50,645 bases of DNA from a bacterium (GTDB lineage: Bacteria; UBA6262; WVXT01): assembly GCA_035530055.1 (NCBI GenBank), contig DATKVN010000008.1, positions 1-50,645 of the forward strand, given 5' to 3'. A program made the position numbers and the translations under genes. Shown piece by piece: positions 40,921-49,880 of the stretch (its first letter is position 1; each line of letters begins with the position of its first letter). A model generated the notes under the pieces. It saw only the letters and a list, made by a program, of their open reading frames with translations. It did no database searches and was not told the DNA's origin.

Positions 40921-41901
40921 ATGCGAATCGCTGTAGATGCTATGGGGGGCGACTATGCTCCCGGAGTAGTGGTGGAAGGAGCAGTTCAAGCTGTCAAAAA
41001 AACCCCTTACGAAATAGTTTTAGTGGGGGATAAAACCCGCTTAACAGGGGAGATGAAGAACTATCGAAGTTCATCTTTACCCCTTTCCATTTATCACTGT
41101 TCGGAGGTTATTGGTATGGATGAGTCACCGGCGATAGCTTGTCGCCAAAAGAAAGATTCCTCCATCATGGTCGCTACCCGATTAGTCAAAGAGGGCATGG
41201 CTGACGCCATGGTTTCTGCAGGAAACTCAGGTGCAGTATTGGCCTCAGCATTGATGGTTTTGGGGAGATTGCCCAAAGTCGATAGGCCTGCTATTGCTGC
41301 ATTAATACCTACTCTAAAAGGTGTAGTTGCACTTCTCGATGTTGGCGCAAACGTCAACTCTACGGCAAAAGGTTTGCTCCAGTTTGCGGTAATGGGTAAC
41401 ATCTATATGAAGACAATTATGAATAAAGAATCTCCCCGTATTGGACTGTTGAGTACCGGGGCGGAAGAAACCAAGGGGAATGAGGTGACTGTAGAAACCC
41501 ATCGTCTCTTGCGCCAATCGGGATTGAATTTTGTGGGTAATGTAGAAGGCAAAGATATTGTGAAAGGAAAGACTGATGTTATCGTTTGTGATGGATTTGT
41601 AGGCAATGTTCTTCTGAAATTTAGTGAAGGTATAGCTGAAGAATTTATTAGTTTGTTTAGAGATGAAATTCTCAAATATCCTTTCCGAAAAATAGCACTT
41701 ATATTGTTGAGAGGCGCCTTTAAAGATATCAAGAAGAGAGTCGATTATGCTGAATATGGAGGAGCTCCTCTTTTGGGCGTAGATGGCTGTTCCATTATTT
41801 GCCACGGCAGTTCCAACGCTAAGGCAATTTCCAATGCTATCCGGGTAGCGGGAGAGTTTGTGGAAAAGAGGATCAATCAACAAATCAAAGAAAGTTTATA
41901 G
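40921..41901 (+). CDS. plsX: Phosphate acyltransferase PlsX
   Basis: The 326-residue protein starts 'MRIAVDAMGGDYAPGVVVEG' and has 'SAGNSGAVLASALMVLGR' near residue 100 and 'DGFVGNVLLKFSEG' near residue 223, all PlsX hallmarks. It makes acyl-phosphate from acyl-ACP for phosphatidic acid synthesis at the membrane. It lies 15 bases after rpmF and overlaps no gene, with the fabH start 13 bases beyond its stop. Confidence 0.95.
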   Translation: MRIAVDAMGGDYAPGVVVEGAVQAVKKTPYEIVLVGDKTRLTGEMKNYRSSSLPLSIYHCSEVIGMDESPAIACRQKKDSSIMVATRLVKEGMADAMVSAGNSGAVLASALMVLGRLPKVDRPAIAALIPTLKGVVALLDVGANVNSTAKGLLQFAVMGNIYMKTIMNKESPRIGLLSTGAEETKGNEVTVETHRLLRQSGLNFVGNVEGKDIVKGKTDVIVCDGFVGNVLLKFSEGIAEEFISLFRDEILKYPFRKIALILLRGAFKDIKKRVDYAEYGGAPLLGVDGCSIICHGSSNAKAISNAIRVAGEFVEKRINQQIKESL

Positions 41902-41914
41902 GAGTAGAAAAATA

Positions 41915-42892
41915 GTGGGTATTTGTATAGTGGGAACTGGGTCATATCTGCCAGAGAAAGTCTTAACCAATAAGGATCTTGAGAAAATAGTCGATACATC
42001 CGACGAGTGGATTGTAAGTCGTACGGGAATCAGAGAGAGAAGGATATGTTCCGATAAACAGGCTGCTTCTGATCTGGGGATTAAAGCTGCCCAGAGAGCA
42101 ATGGAGGATGCTAATGTAAAAGTTGAAGATATCGATTTACTTATTGTGGCAACGATTACTCCGGATATGTTCTTCCCTTCAACAGCTTGTATAATACAGA
42201 CTAAGTTAGGGATAAAAGGTGCTGCTATTTTTGATTTGAATGCTGCCTGCGCTGGCTTTATTTACTCTCTTTCTACTGCCCAGCAATTTTTACAGATGGG
42301 AACATATAAAACAGCGTTGGTCATTGCCACGGAAACTCTTTCTAAAATTACTGACTGGGAGGACAGGAATACTTGTGTGCTTCTGGGGGATGGCGCGGGA
42401 GCAGCAGTTTTGAAAAAGGAGAAAGGTGATTCAGGGATTCTCTCTTGTTATTTAGACGCAGATGGTCAGTATGGCGATTTGTTGAATATGCCCGCTGGGG
42501 GCTCGCGACTCCCGGCAACTATAGACACAGTCAAGAACAGGCTCCATTACCTGAAGATGAAGGGAAATGAGACTTTCAGAATAGGCGTACCGGAAATGGT
42601 GAACTCTGTCAAACGAGGATTGAAAGGATGTGGACTTAAGATAGAGGACGTGGCTCTTTTGATACCACATCAGGCAAATATCAGGATAATTAAAGCAATC
42701 GTAAAGAGATTATCTATATCCATGGATAAGGTTTTCGTAAATATTGATAAATGCGCAAATACTTCAGCAGCTACTGTGCCTATTGCTCTGGACCAAGCAA
42801 ATCGCCAAGGCAGAATTAAACGAGGAGATATTATAGAATTGGTTGCCTTTGGTGCTGGGTTCACCTGGGGTTCCTGTGTGATTAAATGGTAA
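41915..42892 (+). CDS. fabH: 3-oxoacyl-ACP synthase III FabH
   Basis: GTG 41915 is preferred (GGAG about 10 bases upstream), giving 'VGICIVGTGSYLPEKVLTN' as the start; a longer frame begins inside plsX. The 325-residue enzyme has the catalytic triad Cys112 ('AACAGF'), His252 ('PHQANIR') and Asn282 ('CANTSAAT'). It starts each fatty acid by condensing an acyl-CoA primer with malonyl-ACP. The stop overlaps the fabD start by 7 bases. Confidence 0.95.
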   Translation: MGICIVGTGSYLPEKVLTNKDLEKIVDTSDEWIVSRTGIRERRICSDKQAASDLGIKAAQRAMEDANVKVEDIDLLIVATITPDMFFPSTACIIQTKLGIKGAAIFDLNAACAGFIYSLSTAQQFLQMGTYKTALVIATETLSKITDWEDRNTCVLLGDGAGAAVLKKEKGDSGILSCYLDADGQYGDLLNMPAGGSRLPATIDTVKNRLHYLKMKGNETFRIGVPEMVNSVKRGLKGCGLKIEDVALLIPHQANIRIIKAIVKRLSISMDKVFVNIDKCANTSAATVPIALDQANRQGRIKRGDIIELVAFGAGFTWGSCVIKW

Positions 42893-43851
42893 AAGTTGCT
42901 TTCCTCTTTCCAGGTCAGGGCTCACAATACGTAGGTATGGGGAGAGAACTATACGAAAGGTACGAGCCGGCCCGGAAGATTATTGACCGGGCAAATGATA
43001 TTTTAGGTTACGACCTAAGAAAAAAGATTTTTTATGGCCCTGAGGAGGAGTTACAACAAACTTTAATTACTCAGCCCGCCGTCTTTACTATAAGTGTTGC
43101 TTGTTTGGAAGTTCTCCAGAGACCTGAAAGTTACTCTTCTAAAGAAATCTTAAGACCCCAGATTGTAGCCGGCCATAGTTTGGGAGAATATACTGCTTTA
43201 GTTGCTGCAGGGGTTTTCGGTTTTCCCCAAGCCTTATTAGTAGTTCAAAAAAGAGCTGAGTTTATTCATAAGGCTTCCCAGGAGAAGCCCGGAGCAATGG
43301 CAGCCATTATAGGATTGGAAAGAGAGAAATTAGAAGAAGTTATTGAGGAAGTTAGAGGAGAAGAAGTACTGGAAGCTGTAAATTTCAATTCTCCTCATCA
43401 AATAGTTATTGCTGGAGAATTGAAAGCGATTGAGAGAGCTGTGGAAGGAGCCAAAGCAAAAGGCGCAAAGAGGGCTATTATTCTAAAAGTTAGCGGAGCT
43501 TTCCACTCCCAGTTGATGGCTCAAGCGGGGAAGAATCTGGCCAGAGAATTGGAGAATTATGAGTTGAAAGATCCCGTTATTCCTGTGGTGACAAACTGTA
43601 ATGCGAAACCGGCAACTTCACGGGAAGAAATCAGAAAAGCATTGGTTTCACAAATAGATAATCCTGTATTATGGGAAGATAGTATAAAAGAGATGTTCCA
43701 AAGAGGTGTGGAGATTTTTATTGAGGTAGGTCCAGGGAAGGTGTTAACTGGACTTTTAAGTAGAATAACCAAAGGGTCTTCTGGATTAAACGTGGAAGAC
43801 GAGAAAAGTCTTCAGGAAACCCTTAAGAAACTAGAAACATTGAATATGTAG
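42886..43851 (+). CDS. fabD: Malonyl-CoA:ACP transacylase FabD
   Basis: The 321-residue protein has 'FPGQGSQYVGMGREL', the nucleophile Ser98 in 'GHSLGEY' and His207 in 'SGAFHSQLM'. It loads malonyl groups onto ACP. The start overlaps fabH. The TAG stop at 43849-43851 is part of the left outer stem (GTAGTGTA) of the cloverleaf repeat that begins at 43848, so the last residues and stop may have been set by insertion of the repeat. The protein still has normal length. Confidence 0.95.
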   Translation: MVKVAFLFPGQGSQYVGMGRELYERYEPARKIIDRANDILGYDLRKKIFYGPEEELQQTLITQPAVFTISVACLEVLQRPESYSSKEILRPQIVAGHSLGEYTALVAAGVFGFPQALLVVQKRAEFIHKASQEKPGAMAAIIGLEREKLEEVIEEVRGEEVLEAVNFNSPHQIVIAGELKAIERAVEGAKAKGAKRAIILKVSGAFHSQLMAQAGKNLARELENYELKDPVIPVVTNCNAKPATSREEIRKALVSQIDNPVLWEDSIKEMFQRGVEIFIEVGPGKVLTGLLSRITKGSSGLNVEDEKSLQETLKKLETLNM

Positions 43852-43900
43852 TGTAGGGGTTTATCCCTGTGAGAATTACGCCCATAAAGGGCTACACTAC
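43848..43900. repeat. 53-bp cloverleaf-forming palindromic repeat (type A, copy 2)
   Basis: The copy has the same length and division as 181-233: outer GTAGTGTA / TACACTAC and arms GGGG-tttat-CCCT, GTGA-gaa-TTAC and GCCC-ataaa-GGGC. Compared with copy 1, C to T in arm 1 and A to G in arm 2 turn Watson-Crick pairs into G.U wobbles, so the + strand RNA would keep both stems. It contains the fabD stop codon. Confidence 0.85.
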
Positions 43901-43916
43901 TTAACGTAGAAAGTTT

Positions 43917-43970
43917 TGGAGTCCTCCCGAAAGGGAGGAAAAAATCCTCCGATTTCATCGGAGGACTCCA
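43917..43970. repeat. Palindromic repeat with GAAA-capped arm (type D)
   Basis: Outer TGGAGTCCTCC (43917-43927) / GGAGGACTCCA (43960-43970) are inverted repeats. Inside, CCTCCC-GAAA-GGGAGG (43923-43938) and TCCTCCGAT-ttc-ATCGGAGGA (43945-43965) can form as alternatives or together with a shorter outer stem TGGAGT/ACTCCA. It stands between the type A repeat and fabG. Confidence 0.75.
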
Positions 43971-44015
43971 TATTATAAACTATCTTTTTAATGTTATATT
44001 GGGGGGTGATTGGTT

Positions 44016-44756
44016 TTGGGTTTAAAAGGTAAAGTAGCGATTGTAACTGGAGGGGCGCAGGGGATTGGAAAGACCATTGCTACTCAGTTGGCTCAAGAGG
44101 GAGCAAATGTGGTTATCGCAGATGTTGTGGAAGAAGTAGCTAAAGCTACTGCCCAAGAAATTTCCCAAAACGGAAGTGAAGCTATCTCCATTGGGGTAGA
44201 TGTCTCTATTCTATCTTCGGTGGAAGAAATGGTGAAAAAAACTCTTGACAAATTTGGCAGAATTGATATATTAGTCAACAATGCTGGAATAACTCGAGAT
44301 GCACTGGTAATGCGCATGAAAGAAGAGGATTGGGACCTGGTTTTGAATATTAATCTCAAGGGCGCATTTAATTGTATTAAGGTAGTTTCACCCGTTATGA
44401 TGAAGCAAAAGGCTGGAAAGATTGTTAATATTGCTTCCATTGTAGGGATAATTGGTAACGCTGGTCAAGCTAACTACTCAGCATCTAAGGGAGGGCTGAT
44501 TGCTTTAACCAAGACCTGTGCCAGAGAACTCGCTGGCCGCCGAATAAATGTTAATGCTGTGGCTCCGGGTTTTATTCAAACGAGCATGACTGAACGATTA
44601 TCTGCACAAGTAAAAGAGAAATTATCTTCTCAAATTCCTTTTGGTGAGATAGGGAAACCCGAAGATGTGGCTAGCGCAGTCCTATTTTTAGTATCTGAGA
44701 AAGCCAGTTATATTACCGGAGAAGTAATTAAAGTAGATGGTGGCATGGCAATGTAG
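44016..44756 (+). CDS. fabG: 3-oxoacyl-ACP reductase FabG
   Basis: A strong ribosome-binding site GGGGGGTGAT (44001-44010) points to TTG 44016; TTG 44010 is possible but too close. The 246-residue short-chain dehydrogenase has 'VTGGAQGIGK' at the NADPH site, 'NNAGITRD', and Tyr154/Lys158 in 'NYSASKGG'. It ends in 'ITGEVIKVDGGMAM', the standard FabG tail. It reduces beta-ketoacyl-ACP in each elongation cycle. The two repeats upstream separate it from fabD. Confidence 0.94.
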   Translation: MGLKGKVAIVTGGAQGIGKTIATQLAQEGANVVIADVVEEVAKATAQEISQNGSEAISIGVDVSILSSVEEMVKKTLDKFGRIDILVNNAGITRDALVMRMKEEDWDLVLNINLKGAFNCIKVVSPVMMKQKAGKIVNIASIVGIIGNAGQANYSASKGGLIALTKTCARELAGRRINVNAVAPGFIQTSMTERLSAQVKEKLSSQIPFGEIGKPEDVASAVLFLVSEKASYITGEVIKVDGGMAM

Positions 44757-44768
44757 AGTTTTCAAAAC

Positions 44769-44796
44769 GTGTAACTTTTTAATTGTTTGGTTACAC
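44769..44796. repeat. Inverted repeat before acpP
   Basis: GTGTAAC (44769-44775) and GTTACAC (44790-44796) form a 7-bp stem around a 14-base AT-rich loop, just before the strong acpP ribosome-binding site GGAGGTGA. It may be a weak hairpin in the fabG-acpP transcript or a protein-binding site; nothing more can be said. Confidence 0.45.
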
Positions 44797-44824
44797 AATT
44801 CTTTTGTGGAGGTGAAAAAACAAA

Positions 44825-45064
44825 ATGGCAGTAGCCGAAAAGGTAAAAGAAATCATTGTTGAACAACTTGGGGTAGATCCGGAAGAGGTGACTATTGAGG
44901 CTTCATTTGTTAATGATTTGGGAGCCGATTCTTTGGATACTGTAGAACTTGTAATGGCACTGGAAGAAGAATTTAATATTGAAATCCCAGACGAAGAAGC
45001 AGAGAAATTAGATACAGTTGGTAAAGCGATCGAGTACATTAATAAACATAAAGCTCAATCCTAA
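44825..45064 (+). CDS. acpP: Acyl carrier protein
   Basis: The 79-residue acidic protein has the phosphopantetheine site Ser36 in '[10 protein letters not shown]'. Helices and length are typical. It carries growing acyl chains for the surrounding Fab enzymes and for PlsX. The ribosome-binding site GGAGGTGA about 8 bases upstream is the best in the operon, which fits high ACP demand. A rho-independent terminator follows. Confidence 0.97.
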   Translation: MAVAEKVKEIIVEQLGVDPEEVTIEASFVNDLGADSLDTVELVMALEEEFNIEIPDEEAEKLDTVGKAIEYINKHKAQS

Positions 45065-45076
45065 ACTAACAAGAAG

Positions 45077-45136
45077 AAAACCGCTACACAGTAGGAATTT
45101 TTGGCGTGGTAGCGGTTTTGTATTTTATTTTTTTTC
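45077..45136 (+). terminator. Intrinsic terminator after acpP
   Basis: AAAACCGCTA (45077-45086) pairs with TAGCGGTTTT (45110-45119), and the tract after it is mostly T (45121-45136). It would end most transcripts after acpP, leaving fabF to read-through or a weak promoter of its own. It may help set ACP above FabF levels. Confidence 0.85.
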
Positions 45137-45161
45137 TTCTGATTAAATTTTTGGAGGGGGA

Positions 45162-46412
45162 ATGGACCGCAGAGTAGTGATTACGGGATACGGAGTCATT
45201 TCGCCAATCGGAATCGGAGCAGATGATTTCTGGAACTCACTAGTGAGCGGAAAGTCGGGCATAAGTAGAGTCTCGACCTTTGATACCTCTCAGTTCTCAA
45301 CCCAGATTGGTGCTGAAGTAAAAAATTTCCAACCAGAAAAATATATTGATAAAAAAAAGATTAGAAAGATGGATCGTTTTAGTCAACTTGCGTTTGCTGC
45401 TGCCAAGATAGCCATAGAGGACGCAAAGCTTGACATGAAGAAGGAAGATCCTTTTCGAGTAGGAGTTATCGTGGGTTCTGGCATAGGAGGATTATCTACT
45501 GTTGCTCATGAACATAAGGTATTATTAGAGAAAGGACCTCGTCGGGTAAGTCCTTTTATGATCCCCATGCTAATTACCAATATTGCTGCTGGAGAGATTG
45601 CCATTGCTCACAACATCAAGGGGCCAAACTATTCATTATCCAGCGCCTGTGCTACCAGTAACCATACGATAGGAGATGCTTTACGCCTCATCCATTATGG
45701 GGATGCAGATGTAATTATTGCCGGTGGTTCGGAAGCGGCAGTTACTCCCCTGGGCCTTGCTGGCTTCTGTTCAGCCAGAGCTTTGTCTACTCGAAATGAC
45801 GACCCTGAACACGCCAGTCGGCCTTTCGACAAGGAGAGAGATGGTTTTGTAATGGGAGAAGGAGCTGGAATTGTAATTTTGGAATTGTTAGAACACGCCC
45901 TTTCCCGGGGAGTTACCATTCGTGCTGAACTGATTGGCTATGGAGCTACAAACGATGCTTACCATATTACTGCTCCCTCTCCTGACGGGCAGAGTGCTGC
46001 TCGGGCTATGTCTAATGCTTTAGCCGATGGCGGTGTAAAACCCGAAGAAGTCGATTACATAAATGCTCACGGCACTTCCACTCCTTTAAATGATAAGGTA
46101 GAAACCTTTGCCATAAAGAAAGTTTTTGGGGACTATGCCTACAAGATTCCCATTTCATCAAACAAGTCTATGATCGGACACCTCCTGGGAGCAGCAGGAG
46201 TTGTAGAATTAATTGCCACAATTCTTAGCATGGAAAAAGAGATGCTCTCTCCAACGATAAATTATGAATTTCCTGATCCCGAATGTGACCTGGACTATGT
46301 CCCCAATAAGGCCCGCCCTAAGAAAATCAATGTAGCCCTCTCCAACTCTTTAGGTTTTGGTGGCCATAATGCCACCTTGGTAGTAAGAAAATATAAACCA
46401 GAAACAGTGTAG
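45162..46412 (+). CDS. fabF: 3-oxoacyl-ACP synthase II FabF
   Basis: The 416-residue enzyme has its catalytic residues at exactly the E. coli positions: Cys163 ('SSACATSNH'), His303 ('NAHGTSTP') and His340 ('GHLLGAAG'). It begins 'MDRRVVITGYGVISPIG' after GGAGG. It elongates acyl-ACP chains. It stands after the terminator that follows acpP. Confidence 0.96.
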   Translation: MDRRVVITGYGVISPIGIGADDFWNSLVSGKSGISRVSTFDTSQFSTQIGAEVKNFQPEKYIDKKKIRKMDRFSQLAFAAAKIAIEDAKLDMKKEDPFRVGVIVGSGIGGLSTVAHEHKVLLEKGPRRVSPFMIPMLITNIAAGEIAIAHNIKGPNYSLSSACATSNHTIGDALRLIHYGDADVIIAGGSEAAVTPLGLAGFCSARALSTRNDDPEHASRPFDKERDGFVMGEGAGIVILELLEHALSRGVTIRAELIGYGATNDAYHITAPSPDGQSAARAMSNALADGGVKPEEVDYINAHGTSTPLNDKVETFAIKKVFGDYAYKIPISSNKSMIGHLLGAAGVVELIATILSMEKEMLSPTINYEFPDPECDLDYVPNKARPKKINVALSNSLGFGGHNATLVVRKYKPETV

Positions 46413-46443
46413 TTTGCAGTTACAATTTCGAATTTTAAAGCAT

Positions 46444-46516
46444 TTGTAGGTCCCGATTCATCGGGACAAGAATGGTTTTGCATCCCGATTTTCAATCAGG
46501 AAATCTGTGTCTACAA
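46444..46516. repeat. Degenerate palindromic repeat (TTGTAG/CTACAA outer stem)
   Basis: TTGTAG (46444-46449) and CTACAA (46511-46516) enclose a hairpin GTCCCGAT/ATCGGGAC (46450-46467) that abuts the outer stem, and an imperfect arm TCC-GATT/AATC-GGA around 46477-46495. The plan matches the cloverleaf repeats, but the middle is less regular. It lies in the fabF-rnc gap. Confidence 0.6.
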
Positions 46517-46526
46517 TTGATTATGC

Positions 46527-46556
46527 TGTCATTGCGAACGGAGTGAAGCAATCTCG
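46527..46556. repeat. REP-like palindrome (ATTGC..GCAAT)
   Basis: The 30-base segment starts TGTCATTGCG and contains ATTGC (46531-46535) and GCAAT (46548-46552) as inverted repeats. I recall very similar short palindromes scattered in many environmental bacterial genomes, but cannot search here. Only one copy is seen in the window. Confidence 0.5.
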
Positions 46557-46575
46557 TAAGTCAGGTTTTAATTTT

Positions 46576-46594
46576 GCACAGATTGAATCTGTGC
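46576..46594. repeat. Hairpin upstream of rnc
   Basis: GCACAGATT (46576-46584) pairs with AATCTGTGC (46586-46594). It lies 28 bases before the rnc start. In other bacteria RNase III cuts a hairpin in its own leader; this stem is short, so such autoregulation is only a possibility. Confidence 0.45.
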
Positions 46595-46621
46595 TTACAA
46601 CGAAACGGAGGATTCTTTAAT

Positions 46622-47308
46622 ATGAACTCGAAGAAGCTTGAACAAAAGTTAAAAATAAATTTTAAAAACAAAGAACTGTTTTGGCAGGCTTTAACGCATA
46701 AATCTTATGCGCACATGTCCGGTATAAAAGAAGATAATGAACGACTCGAGTTTCTAGGGGACAGTGTGCTGAATTTAGTGATATCTGAGCACCTTTATCA
46801 GCGGTATCCAACATACGACGAAGGGAAGTTAACTAAACTGAAATCGAGCCTGGTAAACGGAAAGTCTCTTCTGCTCTGGGCCAAGAAATTATCCCTGGGC
46901 GACTATCTTTTAATAAGTGAAGAGGAAGAGAAAGCAGGCGGTCGCCAGAGAGCTTCTCTGTTAAGTAATGCCTTGGAGGCCCTAATCGGTGCGATTTACC
47001 AGGATCAGGACTGGGATAAGGCAAAGAAGTTTATTCTGGGACAGATTTTCACGCTTAAGGGCATAAGGAAGGTAGATTATAAAAGTAGTCTTCAAGAGTT
47101 GATTCAAAAGAAATATAAGATTTTACCAGAATATAAGGTGAAAACAGAGTCGGGTCCAGCCCACAAAAAATTTTTTGAAATCGAAGTGAAAGTGAAAAGT
47201 AGAATTTTTGGCCGGGGCACGGGGTTGAGCAAAAAAACAGCCGAACAAGAAGCAGCTAAAAAGGCACTAAATAAGATTAAAGCTAAGAAAAAAACGAAGA
47301 CACAATAA
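46622..47308 (+). CDS. rnc: Ribonuclease III
   Basis: ATG 46622 follows GGAGG by about 10 bases; a longer frame from 46574 would cross a hairpin. The 228-residue enzyme has the signature 'ERLEFLGDSVL' from Glu40 to about residue 50, with the metal-binding Glu43 and Asp47, and 'ALEALIGAIY' near residue 120. A C-terminal dsRNA-binding domain (about 155-222, 'SSLQELIQKKYKILPEY', 'AEQEAAKKAL') and a basic tail follow. It processes rRNA precursors and structured RNA. The window's hairpin-rich repeats, if transcribed, are potential substrates. Confidence 0.95.
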   Translation: MNSKKLEQKLKINFKNKELFWQALTHKSYAHMSGIKEDNERLEFLGDSVLNLVISEHLYQRYPTYDEGKLTKLKSSLVNGKSLLLWAKKLSLGDYLLISEEEEKAGGRQRASLLSNALEALIGAIYQDQDWDKAKKFILGQIFTLKGIRKVDYKSSLQELIQKKYKILPEYKVKTESGPAHKKFFEIEVKVKSRIFGRGTGLSKKTAEQEAAKKALNKIKAKKKTKTQ

Positions 47309-47323
47309 ACAGTTTTCAGACTG

Positions 47324-47380
47324 TGGAGTAGCAGAGCTTGCTATGCGTCAACTAATCGCGAAACAAGTTTCGCTACTCCA
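47324..47380. repeat. 57-bp cloverleaf-forming repeat (type B, copy 3)
   Basis: The outer TGGAGTAGC / GCTACTCCA is identical to the copy at 28936. The arms are AGAGC-tt-GCTAT (one mismatch), GCG-tcaactaat-CGC and GAAAC-aa-GTTTC. The middle arm keeps its GCG/CGC stem while its loop differs in length and sequence. It ends 17 bases before the acyl-CoA dehydrogenase ATG. Confidence 0.82.
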
Positions 47381-47397
47381 ATTTTTTGGAGGGCGAT

Positions 47398-48561
47398 ATG
47401 GAATACTTTCTTAGTGAAGAACAGAAGATGATTTGTGAATTAGCCAGAAGGATTGCTGAAGAGAAAATTAAGCCAGTACGAGAGCATTATGATGAGACTG
47501 AAGAATTTCCCTGGCCAATTGTGGAGGAGCTGGCCAAAGCAGACCTCTGCGGGGTGTATATTCCTGAGGAATATGGCGGAACTGGCGGAGGGGTGTTTGA
47601 GCTATGCCTTGCCGTGGAAGAGCTCTGCAAAATTGATGGAGGAATTGCTTTGGTATTAGCTGCCACAGCCCTGGCTGCTTTTCCTATTATGCTTTTTGGT
47701 AACGATGAACAGAAGAAGAAATATCTCCCGGATATTGCAGCGGGTAAGAAATTGGCAGCCTTTGCTCTCACTGAGCCAGGTGCTGGTTCCGATGCCTCAG
47801 CTATTCAGACCACTGCTAAGAAAGAAGGGGACAGCTATATCCTGAATGGCACGAAATGCTTCATTACCAATGGAGGGGAAGCACAAATTTATATAGTAAT
47901 TACCATGACCGACAAAACAAAAGGTTCCCGGGGAGCATCTGCCTTCATTGTGGAAAAAGATACTCGTGGATTCTCATTTGGAAAGAAAGAGAAAAAGATG
48001 GGAATTCGCGGCTCTGCGACAAGAGAACTGATTTTCAATGAGTGCAAAGTTCCTAAAGAAAACCTTTTAGGTAGAGAAGGTCAAGGATTTATAATTGCCT
48101 TGAAAACTTTCGACGTTTCTCGTCCGGGAGTGGCTGCTCAGGCTCTGGGGATTGCTGCTGGTGCTCTGGAGGATGCGATTAATTATTCCAGGGAGAGAGA
48201 ACAGTTCGGACAGTCCATCTCTTCCTTTCAGGCAATCCAGCATCTTTTAGCTGATATGGCCACTGAAGTGGAGGCAGCTCGAGCATTAATCTATGCTACT
48301 GCCAGGATGATCGATAAAGGCCCAAAAACGAGAACTACCAAAGAGTCGGCGATGTGTAAACTCCTTGCTTCCGACGTGGCTATGAAGGTTACCACTGACG
48401 CTGTTCAAGTTTACGGAGGCTATGGATATATGCGCGAGTATCCCGTGGAAAAACGAATGCGTGATGCCAAGATTACCCAGATTTACGAAGGGACAAACCA
48501 GGTTATGAGAAATGAGATAGCACTTGCCCTGATAAAGGAAGCGGCTAGGAAAAAGAAATGA
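47398..48561 (+). CDS. Acyl-CoA dehydrogenase (short/medium chain)
   Basis: ATG 47398 follows GGAGGG at 47387. The 387-residue flavoprotein has the family's 'ALTEPGAGSDASAIQTTA' (about residues 123-140), 'FITNGG', 'KMGIRGSATREL' and the C-terminal 'YGGYGYMREYPVEKRMRDAKI' region. The catalytic base is Glu364 in 'YEGTNQV'. It oxidises an acyl-CoA to the 2-enoyl-CoA and passes electrons to ETF. It overlaps etfB by 4 bases. Chain-length preference and direction (degradation or fermentation) are not clear; no thiolase or hydratase is nearby. Confidence 0.93.
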   Translation: MEYFLSEEQKMICELARRIAEEKIKPVREHYDETEEFPWPIVEELAKADLCGVYIPEEYGGTGGGVFELCLAVEELCKIDGGIALVLAATALAAFPIMLFGNDEQKKKYLPDIAAGKKLAAFALTEPGAGSDASAIQTTAKKEGDSYILNGTKCFITNGGEAQIYIVITMTDKTKGSRGASAFIVEKDTRGFSFGKKEKKMGIRGSATRELIFNECKVPKENLLGREGQGFIIALKTFDVSRPGVAAQALGIAAGALEDAINYSREREQFGQSISSFQAIQHLLADMATEVEAARALIYATARMIDKGPKTRTTKESAMCKLLASDVAMKVTTDAVQVYGGYGYMREYPVEKRMRDAKITQIYEGTNQVMRNEIALALIKEAARKKK

Positions 48562-49343
48562 ATTTCATTGTCTGCATTAAACAGGTCCCAGGAACTACAG
48601 AGGTAAAGATTGACCCTAAAACAAACACTTTGATTCGCGAGGGGGTCGAATCGATTGTAAACCCATTCGATAGTTATGCGATTGAGGAAGCTTTGAGACT
48701 CAAAGAGAGAATGGGAGGAAAGGTAACTGTAATTTCCATGGGACCTCCACAAGCTGAATCGGCTCTCCGAGAAGCTTTATCTATGGGATGCGATGAAGCC
48801 ATCCTCCTTACTGACCGTGCCTTTGCAGGAAGTGATACCTTAGCCACTTCCTATACTCTGGCGTGCGGGATCAAGAAGATAGGAGAATTTGGGCTGGTCA
48901 TCTGTGGTAAACAGGCTATTGATGGAGATACAGCACAGGTCGGTCCGGGGATTGCAGAAAAACTGGGAGTTCCTGCAATTACTTATGTAAAGAAGATAGA
49001 AGAAATAAACGAAACTCGTATAAGAGTAGAAAGGATGATGGAAGAAGGATATGAGGTAATTGAGACGGGATTTCCTGCTCTAATTACAGTGGTAAAGGAG
49101 ATTAACGAGCCGAGGCTTCCTTCTTTAAAAGGAATGGTGCGGGCAAAAAAGGCTGAAATTCATAAGTGGAATGCCTCTGATATTGCCTGTGAAAAGAGCA
49201 GGATTGGACAATCCGGTTCTCCCACTATTGTCAACAAGATATTTACTCCGCCTCCCCACAAAGGAGGGGAGACAATACTGGGAGATCCTGAAGAACAGGT
49301 TCAAAAATTGGTGGAGAAGCTCCGCCAGGCAAAAGTAATCTAA
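48558..49343 (+). CDS. etfB: Electron transfer flavoprotein beta subunit
   Basis: The 261-residue protein starts 'MNFIVCIKQVPGTTEVKID' and has 'NPFDSYAIEEALRLKE', 'CGKQAIDGDTAQVGPGIAEKLG' (given as region about residues 115-136) and 'PRLPSLKGMVRAKK' near residue 190, the AMP-binding and recognition segments of EtfB. It accepts electrons from the dehydrogenase upstream. EtfA, which holds the FAD and is normally the next gene, is not found in the 1.3 kb that follow. Confidence 0.94.
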   Translation: MNFIVCIKQVPGTTEVKIDPKTNTLIREGVESIVNPFDSYAIEEALRLKERMGGKVTVISMGPPQAESALREALSMGCDEAILLTDRAFAGSDTLATSYTLACGIKKIGEFGLVICGKQAIDGDTAQVGPGIAEKLGVPAITYVKKIEEINETRIRVERMMEEGYEVIETGFPALITVVKEINEPRLPSLKGMVRAKKAEIHKWNASDIACEKSRIGQSGSPTIVNKIFTPPPHKGGETILGDPEEQVQKLVEKLRQAKVI

Positions 49344-49880
49344 TTAAAAAAGTTCCCTCTCCCCTCATGGATGAAATTATCAATCATATTTTTCCCGTTA
49401 GAAGTAGTCCATCATAGATTGACGTCAGTTCTAATCGGGACTCATCACCTCCATCCACGCTCGCAGGAAGCAAAGCACGTAGGCTGGTGCTCGCTTCGTG
49501 TCACTCCGTTCGCCGTATGCGTCGTCTACGACGCCGTAACCCTCCACCCCTACCCTTGAACGCTCGTCGTCCCTCCAGCAGCCCATCCACACTTGTCCGC
49601 CAGTCTGTTTGGAGGATTGCGTCTGGGTTTTGTGGTGGCAGACTCGCTTTTTGTCCCCATCACCAAAAAGGAATTTCTGCCGCGAAGCGGGCAGATGAAG
49701 GTGTCGCCGACAAAAGTCCCCATGTCTTAGGTTTCGGCAGAAACCTCGAGGAGAAAAAATCCTTAAATTCGTGCCTGTTCCGCTGTCCAGAAACGAAGTT
49801 TCTATCGGGATGTATTCGTGCCTATTCGTGGTAGGCCAAAGGCCAGTGTTTTCTCGAGAAATTTTTTAGTGGAAATGCCC
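49344..49880. other. Gene-free, more GC-rich stretch after etfB
   Basis: No reading frame here resembles a protein; those present are rich in Ser, Pro and Arg and have no domain pattern. The segment 49430-49740 is visibly richer in G+C than its surroundings. It contains a small perfect hairpin GCGTCG-tcta-CGACGC (49519-49534) and a wider inverted repeat TTTCTGCCG (49674-49682) / CGGCAGAAA (49735-49743). I see no trace of etfA. It may be the border of an inserted island or a decayed region. Confidence 0.6.

Noticed and set aside
41314-41883. 189-codon open frame on the - strand inside plsX
   Set aside because: It is antisense to a well-conserved plsX gene and has no recognisable motif. It is a shadow frame.
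49487-49834. 115-codon + strand reading frame in the stretch after etfB
   Set aside because: It is rich in Arg, Pro, Ser and Cys, has no domain pattern and no ribosome-binding site, and lies in a GC-rich segment where stops are rarer. It is best treated as non-coding.
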